This document shows positions 31,803 to 40,768 of a DNA stretch of 64,000 bases, piece by piece. Every line of letters starts with the position of its first letter. Positions within the stretch are counted from its first letter, which is position 1. The stretch comes from Enhydrobacter sp. (GTDB lineage: Bacteria > Pseudomonadota > Alphaproteobacteria > Reyranellales > Reyranellaceae): positions 1,610,473-1,674,472 of the forward strand of contig CP075528.1 of NCBI GenBank assembly GCA_025808875.1, read 5' to 3'. A program made the position numbers and the translations under genes. The notes beneath the pieces are model-generated. The model saw only the letters and a program-made list of their open reading frames with translations. It did no database searches and had not been told where the DNA came from.

Positions 31803-32093
31803 TCAGCGCTCGTCGCACAGCCCCAGGATGGCGTCGGCGAGGTCGTCGACGGTGCGGATCTCCGTCGCGAGCTGCGGCGAGATCGTGATGTCGAACCGGT
31901 CCTCGAGCTGGATGATGAGGTCCATGACGGTGAGCGAGTCGACACGGGTGCCGTCGCAGATCACAGTGTCGCCCGAGAGTTGGGTGTCGCTCGCCAGGTA
32001 GGGCGCGAGGTACTGACGGATCTCGCGCAGGACTTCCATCTGCAGAGAGACTCGCGCGACCTTGCGAGGAATGAGTTCGATCGTATCTGGCAT
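31803..32093 (-). CDS. Acyl carrier protein dedicated to the adjacent SPT
   Basis: A 96-residue ACP. The phosphopantetheine serine is Ser53 in VDSLTVMDLIIQLEDRF, with the acidic helix II of ACPs. The N-terminus (MPDTIELIPRKVARVSL) is longer and more basic than housekeeping AcpP. It is 4 bases upstream of spt and likely cotranscribed, the arrangement known for sphingolipid-producing Caulobacter. Its role is inferred to be presenting the acyl chain to SPT. Confidence 0.88.
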   Translation of the reverse strand: MPDTIELIPRKVARVSLQMEVLREIRQYLAPYLASDTQLSGDTVICDGTRVDSLTVMDLIIQLEDRFDITISPQLATEIRTVDDLADAILGLCDER

Positions 32094-32120
32094 ACCGGTC
32101 CCCGCCGTGTTGAGGGCGAT

Positions 32121-32151
32121 ATTTCACCGATATGCGATGTCGATGTGAAAT
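32121..32151 (-). promoter_or_regulatory. Dyad upstream of the ACP-SPT operon
   Basis: ATTTCAC, 17 bases, GTGAAAT: perfect 7-bp arms centred about 43 bases before the ACP start, in an AT-richer spacer (32094-32190). Arm spacing suits a regulator dimer contacting two adjacent major grooves. No regulator gene is nearby. Confidence 0.45.
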
Positions 32152-32190
32152 GACGTTTGGTTACCGCCCGTTGCGATACATTTCGTAATG

Positions 32191-33552
32191 TTACTCGGCC
32201 GCGAGCGGTGTCGGATCGAGCCAGCGGCCGATATCACCGAGCGCACGTGCCGACAGCGCCTGCTTGCGCTCCTTGCCCCGCAGGTTGCCCTCGATGGGCG
32301 GGAACAGGCCGAAATTGACGTTCATCGGCTGGAACGTCGCGGCATCCGCGCCGCCGGTGATGTGGCCGAGCAGCGCGCCCATCGCAGTGGTCGGCGGCGG
32401 CGCGACCGGGGCAAGGCCCCGCCGTTCGGCGGCGGCGAAGCGGCCGGCCATCAACCCGACAGCGGCGCTTTCGACATAGCCTTCGCAGCCGGTGATCTGG
32501 CCGGCGAAGCGCAGTCGCGGCATCGCCTTCAGACGAAGCGTGCCATCGAGTAGCCGCGGGCTGTTGAGGAAGGTGTTGCGATGCAGGCCGCCCAGCCGGG
32601 CGAACTCGGCGTTGTGCAGTCCGGGGATGGTGCGGAAGATTCGAGTCTGCTCGCCATGTCTGAGCTTGGTCTGGAAGCCGACGATGTTCCAGAGCGTGCC
32701 GAGAGCATTGTCCTGGCGGAGCTGCACGACGGCCCACGGACGGCGACCGGTGCGTGGATCGCGCAGGCCGACGGGTTTCATCGGCCCCCAGCGCAAGGTA
32801 TCGGGGCCGCGCGCCGCCATCACCTCGATGGGCAGGCAGCCGTCGAAGTAGGGCGTGTTGCTCTCCCATTGCTTGAACTCGGTCTTGTCGCCCGCCAGCA
32901 GGGCGGCGACGAAGGCTTCGTATTCTTCCCTGCCGAGCGGACAGTTCAGATAGTCGCTGCTGCCCTTGTCGTAGCGCGACTGCTTCCAGGCGATCGATTG
33001 GTCGATGCTCTCATAGTGGACGACGGGCGCGATGGCATCGAAGAAGGCGAGCGCCTCCTCGCCGCTCAGGTCGCGGATCGCCTCGGCCAGGGCCGGCGCG
33101 GTGAGAGGGCCGGTGGCGACGATCACGCTGTCCCAGTCTTCGGGCGGAAGCGCCGTCACTTCCTCGCGCCGCAACTCGACCAGCGGATGGCCAAGCAGGG
33201 TCTCCTGGACGGCCGCCGAGAAGCCGTGGCGGTCGACGGCAAGTGCCCCGCCGGCCGGCAGCTTGTGCATGTCGGCGGCACGCATGATCAGCGAATCCGC
33301 TCGCCGCATCTCCGCATGCAGCAGGCCGACGGCATTGTTCGCCGCATCGTCGGAGCGGAAGGAGTTGGAGCACACCAGTTCGGCGAGCGAGCCGGTCTGG
33401 TGGGCCTCCGTGCCGCGCAGCGGCCGCATCTCGTGCAGCACGACCGACACGCCGGCCAGCGCAAGCTGCCACGCGGCCTCGCTGCCGGCCAATCCGCCGC
33501 CCACGATGTGCACAGGGCGCGCATCGCGCGCCGGCTTGATGCTTGACGTCAT
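32191..33552 (-). CDS. trmFO: tRNA (uracil-5-)-methyltransferase, folate/FAD-dependent (TrmFO)
   Basis: A 453-residue flavoprotein that makes 5-methyluridine-54 in tRNA using methylenetetrahydrofolate and FAD. N-terminal [18 protein letters not shown] binds [17 protein letters not shown] (Cys61) and [15 protein letters not shown] hold the two conserved cysteines; [11 protein letters not shown] is a C-terminal family hallmark. Length matches the family. It is divergent from the RidA-like gene; the downstream spacer leads to the ACP promoter region. Confidence 0.96.
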   Translation of the reverse strand: MTSSIKPARDARPVHIVGGGLAGSEAAWQLALAGVSVVLHEMRPLRGTEAHQTGSLAELVCSNSFRSDDAANNAVGLLHAEMRRADSLIMRAADMHKLPAGGALAVDRHGFSAAVQETLLGHPLVELRREEVTALPPEDWDSVIVATGPLTAPALAEAIRDLSGEEALAFFDAIAPVVHYESIDQSIAWKQSRYDKGSSDYLNCPLGREEYEAFVAALLAGDKTEFKQWESNTPYFDGCLPIEVMAARGPDTLRWGPMKPVGLRDPRTGRRPWAVVQLRQDNALGTLWNIVGFQTKLRHGEQTRIFRTIPGLHNAEFARLGGLHRNTFLNSPRLLDGTLRLKAMPRLRFAGQITGCEGYVESAAVGLMAGRFAAAERRGLAPVAPPPTTAMGALLGHITGGADAATFQPMNVNFGLFPPIEGNLRGKERKQALSARALGDIGRWLDPTPLAAE

Positions 33553-33598
33553 CCCATCCGACCTGAAACTGACGCCTCCTTACATGGGGGACCCCGAG

Positions 33599-33985
33599 AT
33601 GGCCAACAAGTTCCACAATCCCAAGAGCGTCGTGCTGGCCGGCAAGTACAGCCTGGGCTGCGAAATCCCGGCCGGCGCGCGCATCCTGTTCGTCGCCGGA
33701 CAGGTCGGCGTCGACAGCGGCGGCAAGCTGCTCGACGGGATCGATGCGCAGTGCGACCAGGTCTGGAAGAACATCGGCGAGGTGCTCAAGGCCGCCGGCA
33801 TGGATTACAGGGACATCGTCAAGATCGTTGTGTTCCTGACCGACAGCCGCTTCATCGCGGCGAGCCGTGCCGCGCGCGAGAAGTACATCGGCGAGCCCTA
33901 TCCGGCGTCGACGCTGTTGATCGTTCAGGGATTGGCAGATCCTTCCATGCTGGTCGAGATCGAGGTGGTGGCGGCCAAGAGCTGA
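33599..33985 (+). CDS. RidA/YjgF/Rid-family protein lacking the canonical arginine
   Basis: A 128-residue Rid-fold protein: ILFVAGQVGVDSGGKLLDGIDAQCDQVWKNIGEVLKAAGM, then VKIVVFLTDSRF and MLVEIEVVA. The arginine that RidA uses to hold imine substrates (in PARSCV-type motifs) aligns with PASTLL here, so this is not a standard imine deaminase. Other Rid subfamilies lacking it have varied or unknown roles. The start MANKF is chosen over an in-frame ATG 15 bases upstream because GGGGG precedes it. Confidence 0.86.
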   Translation: MANKFHNPKSVVLAGKYSLGCEIPAGARILFVAGQVGVDSGGKLLDGIDAQCDQVWKNIGEVLKAAGMDYRDIVKIVVFLTDSRFIAASRAAREKYIGEPYPASTLLIVQGLADPSMLVEIEVVAAKS

Positions 33986-34005
33986 TACGGCGGAGCCCGC
34001 GCCGG

Positions 34006-35250
34006 ATGGCCGAAGCGCTGACCTATCGACATGTGCTGCGGCTCGACGGCATGCGTGAGCTGTATGCCGCCGCCTGCCTGTCGCGCCTGGCGGGCCGCAT
34101 GTTTTCGCTGGTGATCGTGCTCTACGTGCTCGATCGCTTCGGCTCGCCGGTACTCGCCGGATGGGTAGCCTTCGCGGCGATGGCCCCGGGCCTTGCGGTC
34201 AGCCCCCTTGCGGGCGCGCTGCTCGATCGCCTCGGTGCCGCCAGGGCGGTCGTCATCGACATGGCCGTCGGCGCGCTGCTAGTGCTCGCTCTCGTCGGCG
34301 CCGATGCGGCGGGTGTCGTCACCGAGCCGCTGCTGCTGGCTCTCGTCGGTCTCTATTCGCTGACCAGCCCGCTCGGCACGGCCGGCATCCGCGTTCTCAT
34401 CCCTCGGCTCGCGCCGCGTGAAGCGCTCGACCTTGCCAACGCGCTGGACACCGGCAGCTACGCGCTCATCAACGTCGCTGGGCCCGCGGTGGCGGGCGTG
34501 GTGTTCGGCTTCGTCGGGGTCGAGGCCGCCTTGCTGGCCATCGTGGTTCTCTATGGCGCGGCGTGCGTCGCCCTCGTGCCGCTGGTCCGCCGTGTGATCG
34601 GCAGCCCCGCCGCGTCGCCGGCCTCGTTGCTGGGTGCGGCATGGGCTGGCGTCGTCTATGTCGTGCGGCACGCCTCTCTGCGCGGCCTCGCGATCTCCTA
34701 CGCCCTGTTCCAGACGAGCTGGGGCATCCTCGTCGTCGCGGTTCCGGTGGTGGTCATGGCCGACCTCGGGAGCGGAGGGATCGCCGACTCCGTCGTCGGC
34801 GGATTGTGGGCGGCCGCTGGTCTTGCCGGCGGGTTGGGGGCTCTCTTTGCAGGGCACCTGCGCACCGACGGTCGCGAGCGGCTCTTCATCGCTGCCGGAA
34901 CGCTCGCGACGGCCTTCGCCATATATCCGCTCGGAGCGAGCTTCGGCCTGGTGGGGCTGGCGCTCGCGCTGATTCTGGCCGGCTTCCTGGAGGGGCCGGT
35001 CGATGTCGGCGTGCTGTCGCTGCGCCAACGGCGTACCGATCCGGCGTGGCTCGGCCGCGCACTGGCCGTTTCGATGAGCTTCAACCTGTCGGGCCTGCCC
35101 ATCGGATCGGCGATCGGCGGCCTCGTCGTGGCCCACTCGCCGCCGCTCGCGTTCGCCCTCGCTGCCCTTACGTCTGTGCTTGCCGCGGCGGCGGCCTACG
35201 GTCTCGTCCCGGCGCAGGATTCCAGCGAACATGTCGTGGCGAAGTCGTAG
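34006..35250 (+). CDS. Major facilitator superfamily transporter
   Basis: A 414-residue protein with about 12 spans. ALLDRLGAARAVVIDMAVG and the second-half GHLRTDGRERLFIAAG are MFS loop 2-3 and 8-9 signatures, near the AraJ/enterobactin-exporter-like (MFS_3) branch. It begins 20 bases after the Rid-like gene and ends 12 bases before nadE, so it may be cotranscribed with either. Substrate unknown. Confidence 0.86.
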   Translation: MAEALTYRHVLRLDGMRELYAAACLSRLAGRMFSLVIVLYVLDRFGSPVLAGWVAFAAMAPGLAVSPLAGALLDRLGAARAVVIDMAVGALLVLALVGADAAGVVTEPLLLALVGLYSLTSPLGTAGIRVLIPRLAPREALDLANALDTGSYALINVAGPAVAGVVFGFVGVEAALLAIVVLYGAACVALVPLVRRVIGSPAASPASLLGAAWAGVVYVVRHASLRGLAISYALFQTSWGILVVAVPVVVMADLGSGGIADSVVGGLWAAAGLAGGLGALFAGHLRTDGRERLFIAAGTLATAFAIYPLGASFGLVGLALALILAGFLEGPVDVGVLSLRQRRTDPAWLGRALAVSMSFNLSGLPIGSAIGGLVVAHSPPLAFALAALTSVLAAAAAYGLVPAQDSSEHVVAKS

Positions 35251-35262
35251 GATGCGGCAACC

Positions 35263-36918
35263 ATGACCACCTCGCTCAAGGTCGCTTTGGCCCAGCTCAA
35301 CCCCAAGGTCGGGGACGTCGACGGCAACCTCGCCAAGGTGCGTGCCGCGCGCGACGTCGCGGCGGGGCAGGGCGCCGATCTGGTCGTGTTCTCCGAACTG
35401 GTTCTCGCCGGATATTTTCCCGAAGACCTCGTGCTGAAGCCGGCCTTCCAGAAGCGCTGCCACGAGGCCGTCGAAACCCTGCGCGCCGACACCGCTCAGG
35501 GCGGCCCGGCGCTCCTGGTGACGACGCCGTGGCGCGAGGACGACAGGCTCTACAACGCCATCATTGCGCTCGACAAAGGCGAGGTGATCGGCAAGCGCTT
35601 CAAGGTTGACTTGCCGAACTACGGCGTGTTCGACGACAAGCGTGTCTTCACGCCCGGCCCGATGCCCGGGCCGATTGTGTTCCGGGGCGTGCGCATCGGC
35701 GTACCGATCTGCGAGGACGTGTGGACGCCCGACGTCGTCGAATGCATCGCCGAGACGGGCGGCGAAATCCTGCTGGTGCCCAACGGCTCGCCCTTCGAAG
35801 TCGGCAAATACGATGTGCGAGTGCAACTCGGCGTCAAGCGCGTCGTCGAGAGCGGGCTGCCGTTCGTCTACGTCAACCAGGTCGGGGGACAGGACGAGGT
35901 GGTCTACGACGGCGGCTCGTTCGCGCTGGGCGCAGACCGCCAGCTCAAGGCGAAACTCGCCTCGTTTCGCGAGGAGGTGACGACGGTCGAGTTCCGCCGC
36001 GACGGCGCTCGCTGGGAGTGCCTGCCGGCCGCGATTGCGCCCGAGCTCGATCGACTCGACGCCATCTACCAGGCAATGATGCTCGGCCTGCGCGACTATG
36101 TGAACAAGACGGGCTTCCCCTCGGTGGTGATCGGCCTGTCGGGCGGCGTCGATTCGGCCTTGACCGCCGCGGTGGCAGTCGACGCGCTGGGGCCGCAGCG
36201 TGTGCACACCATCATGATGCCGTCGCCCTACACCGCGATCGAATCGTTGGAGGATGCGAAGGCGTGCGCCGGGGCACTCGACGTGAAGTACGACATCGTC
36301 GGCATCGAGCCGGCGATGAAGGCGTTCCGCGACATGCTGCAGCCCCTGTTCGGCGATCGCGCCGAGGACGTCACGGAGGAGAACATTCAGAGCCGCGCGC
36401 GTGGTGTCACCCTGATGGCCGTTTCCAACAAGCTCGGCGGCATGGTGGTGACCACGGGCAACAAATCGGAAATGGCGGTGGGCTACGCCACGCTCTACGG
36501 CGACATGTGCGGCGGCTACAACGTGCTGAAGGACGTCTACAAGACCACGGTGTTCGAACTCTGCAGGTGGCGGAATGCACACCTGCCGTTTGGCGCGATG
36601 GGCAGGCAGGGCGAGGTGATCCCCGAGCGCATCATCGCCAAGCCGCCGTCGGCCGAACTGCGCGCCGACCAGAAGGACGCCGATTCGCTGCCGCCCTACC
36701 CGGTGCTCGATGCCATCCTGGAAGGGCTGATCGAGCGCGACCTCGGCGCGGTGGATATGGTGCGCGAAGGCCACGACCCGGCGACGGTCGACCGCGTCTG
36801 GCGTTTGCTGGAAGCCGCCGAATACAAGCGTCGCCAGGCACCGCCCGGCGTCAAGATCACCTCGCGCGCCATCAGCCGCGAGCGTCGCTATCCGATCGTC
36901 AACGGATTCAGGGGGTAG
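35263..36918 (+). CDS. nadE: Glutamine-dependent NAD+ synthase
   Basis: A 551-residue two-domain enzyme. The N-terminal nitrilase-like glutaminase has Glu45 (VVFSELVLAGYFPEDL), Lys in the KVDLPNYGVFDDKR region and Cys in GVPICEDVW. The C-terminal synthetase has the PP-loop GLSGGVDSALTAAVAVDALG and TTGNKSEMAVGYATLYGDMCGG. It amidates nicotinic acid adenine dinucleotide with ATP and glutamine to NAD+. Full length for the family. Followed after 5 bases by the phosphodiesterase. Confidence 0.96.
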   Translation: MTTSLKVALAQLNPKVGDVDGNLAKVRAARDVAAGQGADLVVFSELVLAGYFPEDLVLKPAFQKRCHEAVETLRADTAQGGPALLVTTPWREDDRLYNAIIALDKGEVIGKRFKVDLPNYGVFDDKRVFTPGPMPGPIVFRGVRIGVPICEDVWTPDVVECIAETGGEILLVPNGSPFEVGKYDVRVQLGVKRVVESGLPFVYVNQVGGQDEVVYDGGSFALGADRQLKAKLASFREEVTTVEFRRDGARWECLPAAIAPELDRLDAIYQAMMLGLRDYVNKTGFPSVVIGLSGGVDSALTAAVAVDALGPQRVHTIMMPSPYTAIESLEDAKACAGALDVKYDIVGIEPAMKAFRDMLQPLFGDRAEDVTEENIQSRARGVTLMAVSNKLGGMVVTTGNKSEMAVGYATLYGDMCGGYNVLKDVYKTTVFELCRWRNAHLPFGAMGRQGEVIPERIIAKPPSAELRADQKDADSLPPYPVLDAILEGLIERDLGAVDMVREGHDPATVDRVWRLLEAAEYKRRQAPPGVKITSRAISRERRYPIVNGFRG

Positions 36919-36923
36919 CCAGC

Positions 36924-37718
36924 ATGTTGATCGCGCAAATCTCGGATATGCACGTCACGGCCCCGGGCGAGCTGCTGTACAGGCGCATCGACACGGCGGG
37001 CTATCTCGAGCGCGCAGTCGCACATGTCGAAGCGCTCGATCCGCGCCCGGACCTGGTGCTTGCTACCGGAGACCTGGTGGATCGCGGCACGGTCGCCGAA
37101 TACGAGCTGCTGCGCCGGCTGCTCTCGCCGCTGTCGATGCCGGTGTATCTGATCCCCGGCAACCACGATCGGCGGACGACGCTGCGCGAGGTCTTCGCCG
37201 ATCACGCCTACCTGCCGCGAAGCGGCTTCCTGCACTACGCCATCGATGCCGGCGACCTCCGGCTGATCGCGCTCGACACCTTGGTCGAGGGCAAGCCTCA
37301 TGGCGAATTGTGCGAGGAACGGCTCGGCTGGCTGGCGAACCGGCTCGCCGAGAGCGACAAGCCGACGCTGCTCTTCATGCATCATCCGCCGTTCGATGTC
37401 GGCATCTCCGCCTTCGACGGTGCAAAGTTGAACGTCGGTGGAGAGCGGCTCGCCGAACTCGTGCGAGGCCACCCCAATGTCGAGCGCCTCCTGTGTGGCC
37501 ATGTTCATCGGCCGATCCAGATGCGCTGGGCGGGCTCGCTGGCTTCGATCGCGCCCAGCACGGCCCATCAGGCGGCTCTCGACCTGCACGAGGGGGCCCC
37601 TCTTGCGATGGCCATGGAACCGCCGGGCTTGGCCCTTCACCTCTGGCGCCCCGGCACCGGCCTCGTGACCCATGTGAGCTATGTCGGCGATTTCGGCGGA
37701 CCCAAGCCGTTCCGCTGA
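36924..37718 (+). CDS. Calcineurin-like metallophosphoesterase (CpdA/GpdQ type)
   Basis: A 264-residue metallophosphoesterase with all five motifs: ISDMHV (D8, H10), ATGDLVDRG, IPGNHDRR, FMHHPPFDVG and CGHVHRPI. The family hydrolyses cyclic nucleotides or glycerophosphodiesters. ATG is 5 bases after nadE, and its stop overlaps the NRAMP-like start (TGATG), so the three are probably cotranscribed. Confidence 0.9.
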   Translation: MLIAQISDMHVTAPGELLYRRIDTAGYLERAVAHVEALDPRPDLVLATGDLVDRGTVAEYELLRRLLSPLSMPVYLIPGNHDRRTTLREVFADHAYLPRSGFLHYAIDAGDLRLIALDTLVEGKPHGELCEERLGWLANRLAESDKPTLLFMHHPPFDVGISAFDGAKLNVGGERLAELVRGHPNVERLLCGHVHRPIQMRWAGSLASIAPSTAHQAALDLHEGAPLAMAMEPPGLALHLWRPGTGLVTHVSYVGDFGGPKPFR

Positions 37719-38971
37719 TGTCCTGGCTGGGCGGTTCGGGCAAGAGGATCGGGCCCGGAGTCATTACCGGCGCGGCGGACGACGACCCGAGCGGCATCGC
37801 GACCTATTCCCAGGCCGGCGCCCAGGCAGGCTTTGGCCTGCTGTGGACCATTGTGTTGACCTTGCCGATGATGGTGGCCGTCCAATCGGTCAGTGCCCGG
37901 ATCGGCCGCGTGACGGGCCAAGGCCTCGCGGCGAACTTCGTGAAGCTCTTCCCGCGCTTCATCGTGCTCGGGCTCGTCGCGCTTCTTCTCGTCGCCAATA
38001 CGATCAACATCGGTGCCGATCTGGCCGCCATGGGTGCCGCGACGGAGCTGGCGCTGGGCGGGCCGAGCCGCCTCTACACCGTCGGCTTTGCGCTCGTGTC
38101 GCTGGCGGCGATCGTCTTCATACCCTACCACCACTATGTCGGCGTCCTGAAGTGGCTGACCTTCTCGCTGTTCGCCTATGTCGGCGTGGTGTTCGCTATC
38201 GACATCGACTGGCGTGCGGTCGCGGCGGGGGCCCTCGTGCCGCGACTGGCGTTCGACGCGCCGACCGTGACACTGATCGTCGCCGTGTTCGGCACGACCA
38301 TCAGCCCATACCTTTTCTTCTGGCAGGCCTCGGAGGAGGTCGAGGAGGAGGAAGCCGACGCCGATTCCGGTCCGCTGCTCGAGCGTCCCGAGCAGGCGGT
38401 GCGCGAACTCAGGCGCATCGGCTGGGACACCTGGCTGGGGATGGGATTTTCCAATCTCATCGCCTTCTTCATCATGTTGACCACCGCGTTGACCCTCAAC
38501 GCCAGCGGTCACACCGACATCGCCACGTCGGCCGAGGCCGCCGCCGCCTTGCGGCCGATCGCCGGCGAGTTCGCTTTCCTGCTGTTTGCGCTGGGTATCG
38601 TCGGCACGGGGTTGCTCGCCGTGCCTGTGCTGGCGGGATCCGCCGCTTATGCGGTGGGCGAAGCGCTGGGTTCTCGCACCGGGCTGGAACGGCGGCCGGG
38701 CGAGGCGAGGCTCTTCTACGCCGTCATCGGCGCGGCGATCCTGATCGGACTCGGCATCGACTTCGCACCGATCAGCGCCTTCCAGGCATTGCTGTGGAGC
38801 GCCGTGCTGAACGGCGTGATCACAGTTCCCATCATGGCGGCGATGCTGCTCGTCGCCTCGCGCCGCGCGGTGATGGGCGACTTCGTCGCGACGCCATTGC
38901 AGCGGCTGGGCGGCTGGACGACCGTCGCGATGATGGGCTTGGCCACGATCGCCATGTTCGCCCTGCTGTAG
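37718..38971 (+). CDS. NRAMP-related divalent metal transporter with altered metal-site motifs
   Basis: A 417-residue protein with about 11 spans. The first helix reads VITGAADDDPSGIATYSQAG where classical NRAMP has DPGN; the sixth-helix segment reads GTTISPYLFFWQAS where NRAMP has MPHN. Those residues bind the transition metal in NRAMP, so substrate choice probably differs (other family branches handle Mg2+ or Al3+). An acidic loop EEVEEEEADADS follows TM6. The start overlaps the phosphodiesterase stop. Confidence 0.86.
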   Translation: MSWLGGSGKRIGPGVITGAADDDPSGIATYSQAGAQAGFGLLWTIVLTLPMMVAVQSVSARIGRVTGQGLAANFVKLFPRFIVLGLVALLLVANTINIGADLAAMGAATELALGGPSRLYTVGFALVSLAAIVFIPYHHYVGVLKWLTFSLFAYVGVVFAIDIDWRAVAAGALVPRLAFDAPTVTLIVAVFGTTISPYLFFWQASEEVEEEEADADSGPLLERPEQAVRELRRIGWDTWLGMGFSNLIAFFIMLTTALTLNASGHTDIATSAEAAAALRPIAGEFAFLLFALGIVGTGLLAVPVLAGSAAYAVGEALGSRTGLERRPGEARLFYAVIGAAILIGLGIDFAPISAFQALLWSAVLNGVITVPIMAAMLLVASRRAVMGDFVATPLQRLGGWTTVAMMGLATIAMFALL

Positions 38972-39024
38972 GGGCTCGACGATTCCTGACGGGCCCTGTC
39001 GCACGCCGCTGCTAGGGTCGGGAG

Positions 39025-39672
39025 ATGAAACTCTACTCCGGACCGCTTTCCATGTTCGGCGCCAAAGCCGAGATCGCCATGCGCGAGAAGGGGCTCGATT
39101 TCGAGTTGGTCATGGTGCCGTTCGAGATGAAGACACTCTATCAGCCGAAGCATCCCGAGGTGTCGCGGGTCAATCCCAAGCGGCAGGTGCCGGTGTTGAT
39201 CGACGAGGGACTCGAGATTTTCGATTCGACGCAGATCTTCGAATATCTCGAATCCATCCGACCCACTCCCGCCTTGTGGCCGGCCGAGCCGAAGGCGCGC
39301 GCCAGCGCCCGGCTGCTCGAGCTCAAGTCGGACGAGGTCTACTTTCCCCACATCATCCGGCTGATGGGCGATCCCAAGGCGCCGGGATCGCACGAGGGTG
39401 CCGCGCAGTTCTACGACGCCATGGAGATGGAGCTGGTCGACAGGACGTGGCTCGCCGGTGCGTACACCTATGCCGACATCGCCTTCTACATGGCCCAGCT
39501 CTTCGGCGAACGGATGGGCGCACCGCTCGAGCAGAGGCACGGCCGGCTCAAGGCGTGGCGCGACCGCATGAGCGAGCGGCCGGCCGTGCGCCGGGTGGCC
39601 GGCGCCATGGCGCGCTACCTCCTCGCGCAGGGCCGCTCGCTGCCAGAGTTCATGCTACGTTTGAAGGCATGA
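39025..39672 (+). CDS. Glutathione S-transferase family protein
   Basis: A 215-residue GST. The N-terminal thioredoxin-like domain runs KLYSGPLSMFGAKAEIAMREKGLDFELVMVPF with NPKRQVPVLIDEGLEIFDSTQIFEYLE, including the cis-Pro (VPVL) and the glutathione-contacting D/S pair. The helical C-terminal domain contains TYADIAFYMAQLF. Where many GSTs have a catalytic Ser/Cys the N-terminus has SMF. It is coupled to the following hydrolase by ATGA. Confidence 0.9.
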   Translation: MKLYSGPLSMFGAKAEIAMREKGLDFELVMVPFEMKTLYQPKHPEVSRVNPKRQVPVLIDEGLEIFDSTQIFEYLESIRPTPALWPAEPKARASARLLELKSDEVYFPHIIRLMGDPKAPGSHEGAAQFYDAMEMELVDRTWLAGAYTYADIAFYMAQLFGERMGAPLEQRHGRLKAWRDRMSERPAVRRVAGAMARYLLAQGRSLPEFMLRLKA

Positions 39673-40265
39673 ACCGAGTCTTCTTTCTGCCCGGTGCCGG
39701 CGGTTCGCCGGACTTCTGGAAACCCGTTGCTGGACGACTGCCCGCCGATTGGTCTCAGAAGCATTTCGGCTGGCCGGGGCTGGGTCACCAGCCGCACGAT
39801 CCGTCGATCTGCAGCATGGACGATCTCGTGGACATGGTCGGCCGGCACGTGGACGGGCCGGTCGACCTCGTCGCGCAATCGATGGGCGGCATCGTCGCCA
39901 TGCGGCTTGCGCTGGCGCATCCCGGCCGTGTGCGGCGGCTGGTGCTCTGCGTGACGTCGGGCGGCATCGACATGGGCGGCTTCGGCGTCAGCGACTGGCG
40001 CCCCGCCTATCGGCAGTCTTATCCAAACGCCGTGGACTGGATCACGGCGGAGCGCTCGGCGGCCGCCCTGCCGGTGGAGCAGGTGACGGCGCCCACCCTG
40101 CTGATCTGGGGCGATGCCGATCCGATCAGTCCGCTCGCCGTCGGCCGGCATCTGCAGGGATGCATGCCGAACGCGCACCTGCATGTCGTCGCAGGGGGCG
40201 ATCATGATCTGGCGGTTACCCATGCCGAACAGGTCGCATCTCGAATCATCGCACATCTGGCGTAA
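39669..40265 (+). CDS. Small alpha/beta hydrolase
   Basis: A 198-residue alpha/beta hydrolase without a large lid: oxyanion FLPGAGGSPDFW, nucleophile VAQSMGG, acid IWGDADPISP, histidine VAGGDHDLAV. The triad is complete. It overlaps the GST stop, so both may detoxify the same class of compound, though nothing in the sequence names it. Confidence 0.86.
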   Translation: MNRVFFLPGAGGSPDFWKPVAGRLPADWSQKHFGWPGLGHQPHDPSICSMDDLVDMVGRHVDGPVDLVAQSMGGIVAMRLALAHPGRVRRLVLCVTSGGIDMGGFGVSDWRPAYRQSYPNAVDWITAERSAAALPVEQVTAPTLLIWGDADPISPLAVGRHLQGCMPNAHLHVVAGGDHDLAVTHAEQVASRIIAHLA

Positions 40266-40297
40266 GGTGCGGCCTCCACAATGGGGAAGCCACCGTC

Positions 40298-40768
40298 ATG
40301 TCCAAGTCCCTCGTGTTGTTCTCCACCCTCGCCGCCGCCGTTTCGCTCGCGATCACGGCGGCGGTAGCGCAGACCGCACCGCCGTTCGCGCCCTCGCTCG
40401 GCGATCTGATGAGCATCCTGGTTCAGCCGCGCCACGCCAAGCTGGCGCTGGGCGGCCAGGCGCGCAACTGGCAGTACGCCGCCTTCGCCGTGCACGAGCT
40501 CGAGGAGTCGTTCGAACGCATCGAGAAGACGGTGCCGCGCTATCGTGACCGGTCGATGTCGGATCTGCTCAAGATCGTCCAGGAGCCGATCGAGGCGGTC
40601 GAAGCCGCGATCAAGGCCCGGGACGCCGGCCGCTTCGACGCTGCCCTCGCCAAACTCACGCAGGCTTGCAACGACTGCCACCGCACGACCGAGCATGCGA
40701 TGATCGTCATCCAGGTTCCGCGAACCTCGGCTTTCCCCAACCAGAGCTTCGCGCCGCAGCGGCCCTAG
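40298..40768 (+). CDS. Secreted cytochrome c-like protein with one CxxCH haem site
   Basis: A 156-residue exported protein. A signal peptide spans about 1-24 (SLVLFSTLAAAVSLAITAAVAQ). The mature part is mostly helical, with a single haem-c motif CNDCH at 124-128 near the C-terminus, as in class II cytochromes (cytochrome c' fold), where the haem attaches to the last helix. Met or His could serve as distal ligand (RTTEHAM). No partner oxidase or dehydrogenase gene is adjacent. Confidence 0.78.
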   Translation: MSKSLVLFSTLAAAVSLAITAAVAQTAPPFAPSLGDLMSILVQPRHAKLALGGQARNWQYAAFAVHELEESFERIEKTVPRYRDRSMSDLLKIVQEPIEAVEAAIKARDAGRFDAALAKLTQACNDCHRTTEHAMIVIQVPRTSAFPNQSFAPQRP

